Shown: positions 62,835 to 64,000 of the stretch, in pieces
How the letters are laid out: every line of letters starts with the position of its first letter
Numbering within the stretch: the first letter of the stretch is position 1
DNA from: Paracoccaceae bacterium
Lineage (GTDB): Bacteria > Pseudomonadota > Alphaproteobacteria > Rhodobacterales > Rhodobacteraceae
Direction: 5' to 3'
Length of the DNA stretch: 64,000 bases
Assembly (NCBI GenBank): GCA_028284705.1
Contig: JANQRE010000001.1
Span: 99,605-163,604, forward strand
Translations under genes and position numbers: made by a program
Notes under the pieces: model-generated
The model's input: the letters and a program-made list of their open reading frames with translations, nothing else
Database searches by the model: none
What the model was told of the DNA's origin: nothing

Positions 62835-63341
62835 CTAGTCGCATTCTGCGATGGCTGGCTGGTCGGCGAAACTGCCCATGGGATTGAAGACATGCAAGCC
62901 GCTGATGGTTTTCTCGGCGGTTTCGGGGGCCTCGACGGATGTCTGAAGTGTCGCTGCGCTGCCGGGTTCAAAATCGGACAAGCCCGCGCCCGGGACACCA
63001 TCGCGGCAGAGGCTGGTTTCGGACATGACATCGAACTGCTGGGAGCGTTCGGGAGCCTCGAGTGTGATTGTGGTGTCTGTCACCTCCACCACGGTTCCAG
63101 AGAAGACAACTTTCATCGTATAGTCGGACGCGACGTCGAGATATGACGTCTCACCGCGACCCGAGAGCATCATCACGTTGCCCTCGCCAATCACCGGTCC
63201 CTCATAGAAGAACTTGGGTTCCCGTGGGCCGTCGGGCGTGCGAATGTACTCGACCGATGAGCCTCCTCCGGATTGTGCCTCGGTCGCGACAGGCATACTC
63301 CAAGCCCCGACTGTAATCAGAATGAACGCAGTGACCCTCAT
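62835..63341 (-). CDS. Hypothetical exported protein
   Basis: A 168-residue protein with a signal peptide (RVTAFILITVGAWSMPVATEAQS; cleavage near residue 22). The mature part is mostly beta, acidic and Gly-rich, with two Cys (ETSLCRDG and IAECD at the C-terminus) that could pair. I do not recognise the family. It lies upstream of tRNA/rRNA genes on the same strand but probably has its own promoter. The ribosome-binding site is weak. Confidence 0.6.
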   Translation of the reverse strand: MRVTAFILITVGAWSMPVATEAQSGGGSSVEYIRTPDGPREPKFFYEGPVIGEGNVMMLSGRGETSYLDVASDYTMKVVFSGTVVEVTDTTITLEAPERSQQFDVMSETSLCRDGVPGAGLSDFEPGSAATLQTSVEAPETAEKTISGLHVFNPMGSFADQPAIAECD

Positions 63342-63480
63342 CTATCCGCGTCCGTCTGTGAATCCGCTTCGGTAAGAACGGTATTATGGCACGGAGCGAG
63401 GCCGACCGGGTCGTCGTGTGAAACTGGAAGGTGAGGTGGAAGAAAATCGAAAGAGAGATACGTCTGATGTTGCTCGTTAG

Positions 63481-63596
63481 GTTTGGCGGTGACCTACTCT
63501 CCCACGTCTTAAGACGCAGTACCATCGGCGCAAAGGCACTTAACGGCCGAGTTCGGGATGGGATCGGGTGTTTTGCTCTCGCTATGACCACCAAAC
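63481..63596 (-). rRNA. rrf: 5S ribosomal RNA
   Basis: On the minus strand, GTTTGGTGGTCATAGCGAGA starts at 63596. The conserved core CCCGATCCCATCCCGAACTC follows, and the sequence ends with GGTCACCGCCAAAC at 63481. The length is about 116 nt, and the ends pair as expected. It is 116 bp downstream of the 23S end. Confidence 0.95.
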
Positions 63597-63712
63597 CAAA
63601 GGAACAACATCAGTCACCATAGACCCAAGTCAGGTTATGTGTTCGTGTAGTATGCTTTTGGTCCGTAGGGTGTGCCTTCACGGCGCACCTGCCAAAGTCT
63701 GGCTTCTACTGG

Positions 63713-64000
63713 ATCAAATCAAGCCTATCGGGCAATTAGTACCGGTCAACTGAACGCATTGCTGCGCTTACATCTCCGGCCTATCGACGAGATGGTCTAT
63801 CTCGGCCCTCAGGGATACCTTGTTTTGAGGGGGGCTTCCCGCTTAGATGCCTTCAGCGGTTATCCTGTCCGATCATAGCTACCCAGCACTGCCATTGGCA
63901 TGACAACTGGTCCACCAGTGGATCGTTCACCCCGGTCCTCTCGTACTAGGGGCAACTCCTCTCAAGTATCCTACACCCACGGCAGATAGGGACCGAACTG
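63713..64000 (-). rRNA. rrl: 23S ribosomal RNA, 3' part (continues beyond window)
   Basis: The minus strand of this region contains the conserved 3' end of 23S rRNA: the ricin/sarcin loop region (minus-strand AGTACGAGAGGACCGG at about 63930-63945), and near the terminus GGTACTAATTGCCCGATAGG. Only about 290 nt lie in the window; the rest of the rRNA operon lies to the right. The exact 3' end is approximate. Confidence 0.95.

Overview
The window is about 60 % G+C chromosomal DNA that most resembles the Roseobacter/Rhodobacteraceae branch of the Alphaproteobacteria. The evidence is the gene content and order: rpoH-cobU-GST-comM-gshB-yraN-rsmI-LpoA-like-glnD-murJ-rhomboid-trpS, a CckA-type kinase sequence, Hint-domain protein remains and the form of the initiator tRNA. 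This placement rests on recognition of families, not on a database search.

Layout. 1-1004: tail of an FkbM-type methyltransferase and a CPBP membrane protease. 1132-4452: carB. 4453-7506: an accessory islet on the minus strand (membrane-anchored helical protein, a composite hairpin repeat, an Imm31-like immunity protein, a BrnA-like antitoxin homologue, an HTH regulator). 7650-30280: mostly housekeeping genes for nucleotides (tdk, dut), cofactors (coaBC, cobU, a ThiF/MoeB protein), proline (proC), stress (rpoH, gshB, comM), ribosome modification (rsmI), nitrogen control (glnD), envelope (murJ, LpoA-like), translation (trpS) and branched-chain amino acids (ilvE-like).

30294-38496 is a second accessory region: a glycosidase-like acidic protein, a decayed Hint-domain gene, a DUF4062 protein fused to a CckA-like hybrid kinase whose phospho-acceptor residues are both substituted, a two-gene ImmA/IrrE unit, and a second copy of the composite hairpin repeat in the opposite orientation. 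38497-49695 returns to mixed core genes (uvrC, TetR, DUF3817, CopD-like, SDR, Ca/Na antiporter, a 58-residue zinc-ribbon-like membrane protein, S49 peptidase, epimerase, PAS receptor, class III aminotransferase, phosphatase) and one orphan phage/contractile-injection tube gene. The uvrC upstream gap is AT-rich with a perfect DnaA box and a near-consensus CtrA site.

49719-59933 is the metabolic highlight: a GlxA-type AraC regulator divergent from a tightly overlapping ten-gene operon. It encodes choline-sulfatase (BetC), a Rieske oxygenase of the glycine-betaine/carnitine type, two SDRs, a HEAT-like protein, a PII/CutA-like protein, a BKACE-family beta-keto acid cleavage enzyme, a two-domain VOC protein, an aldehyde dehydrogenase and an L-carnitine-dehydrogenase-like enzyme. 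Together they look like a quaternary-amine catabolic route whose exact substrate and order are not established; no Rieske reductase, transporter or thioesterase is present.

The window ends with tRNA-fMet, a ureohydrolase, small envelope/stress proteins, then 5S rRNA and the 3' end of 23S rRNA, all rRNA on the minus strand.
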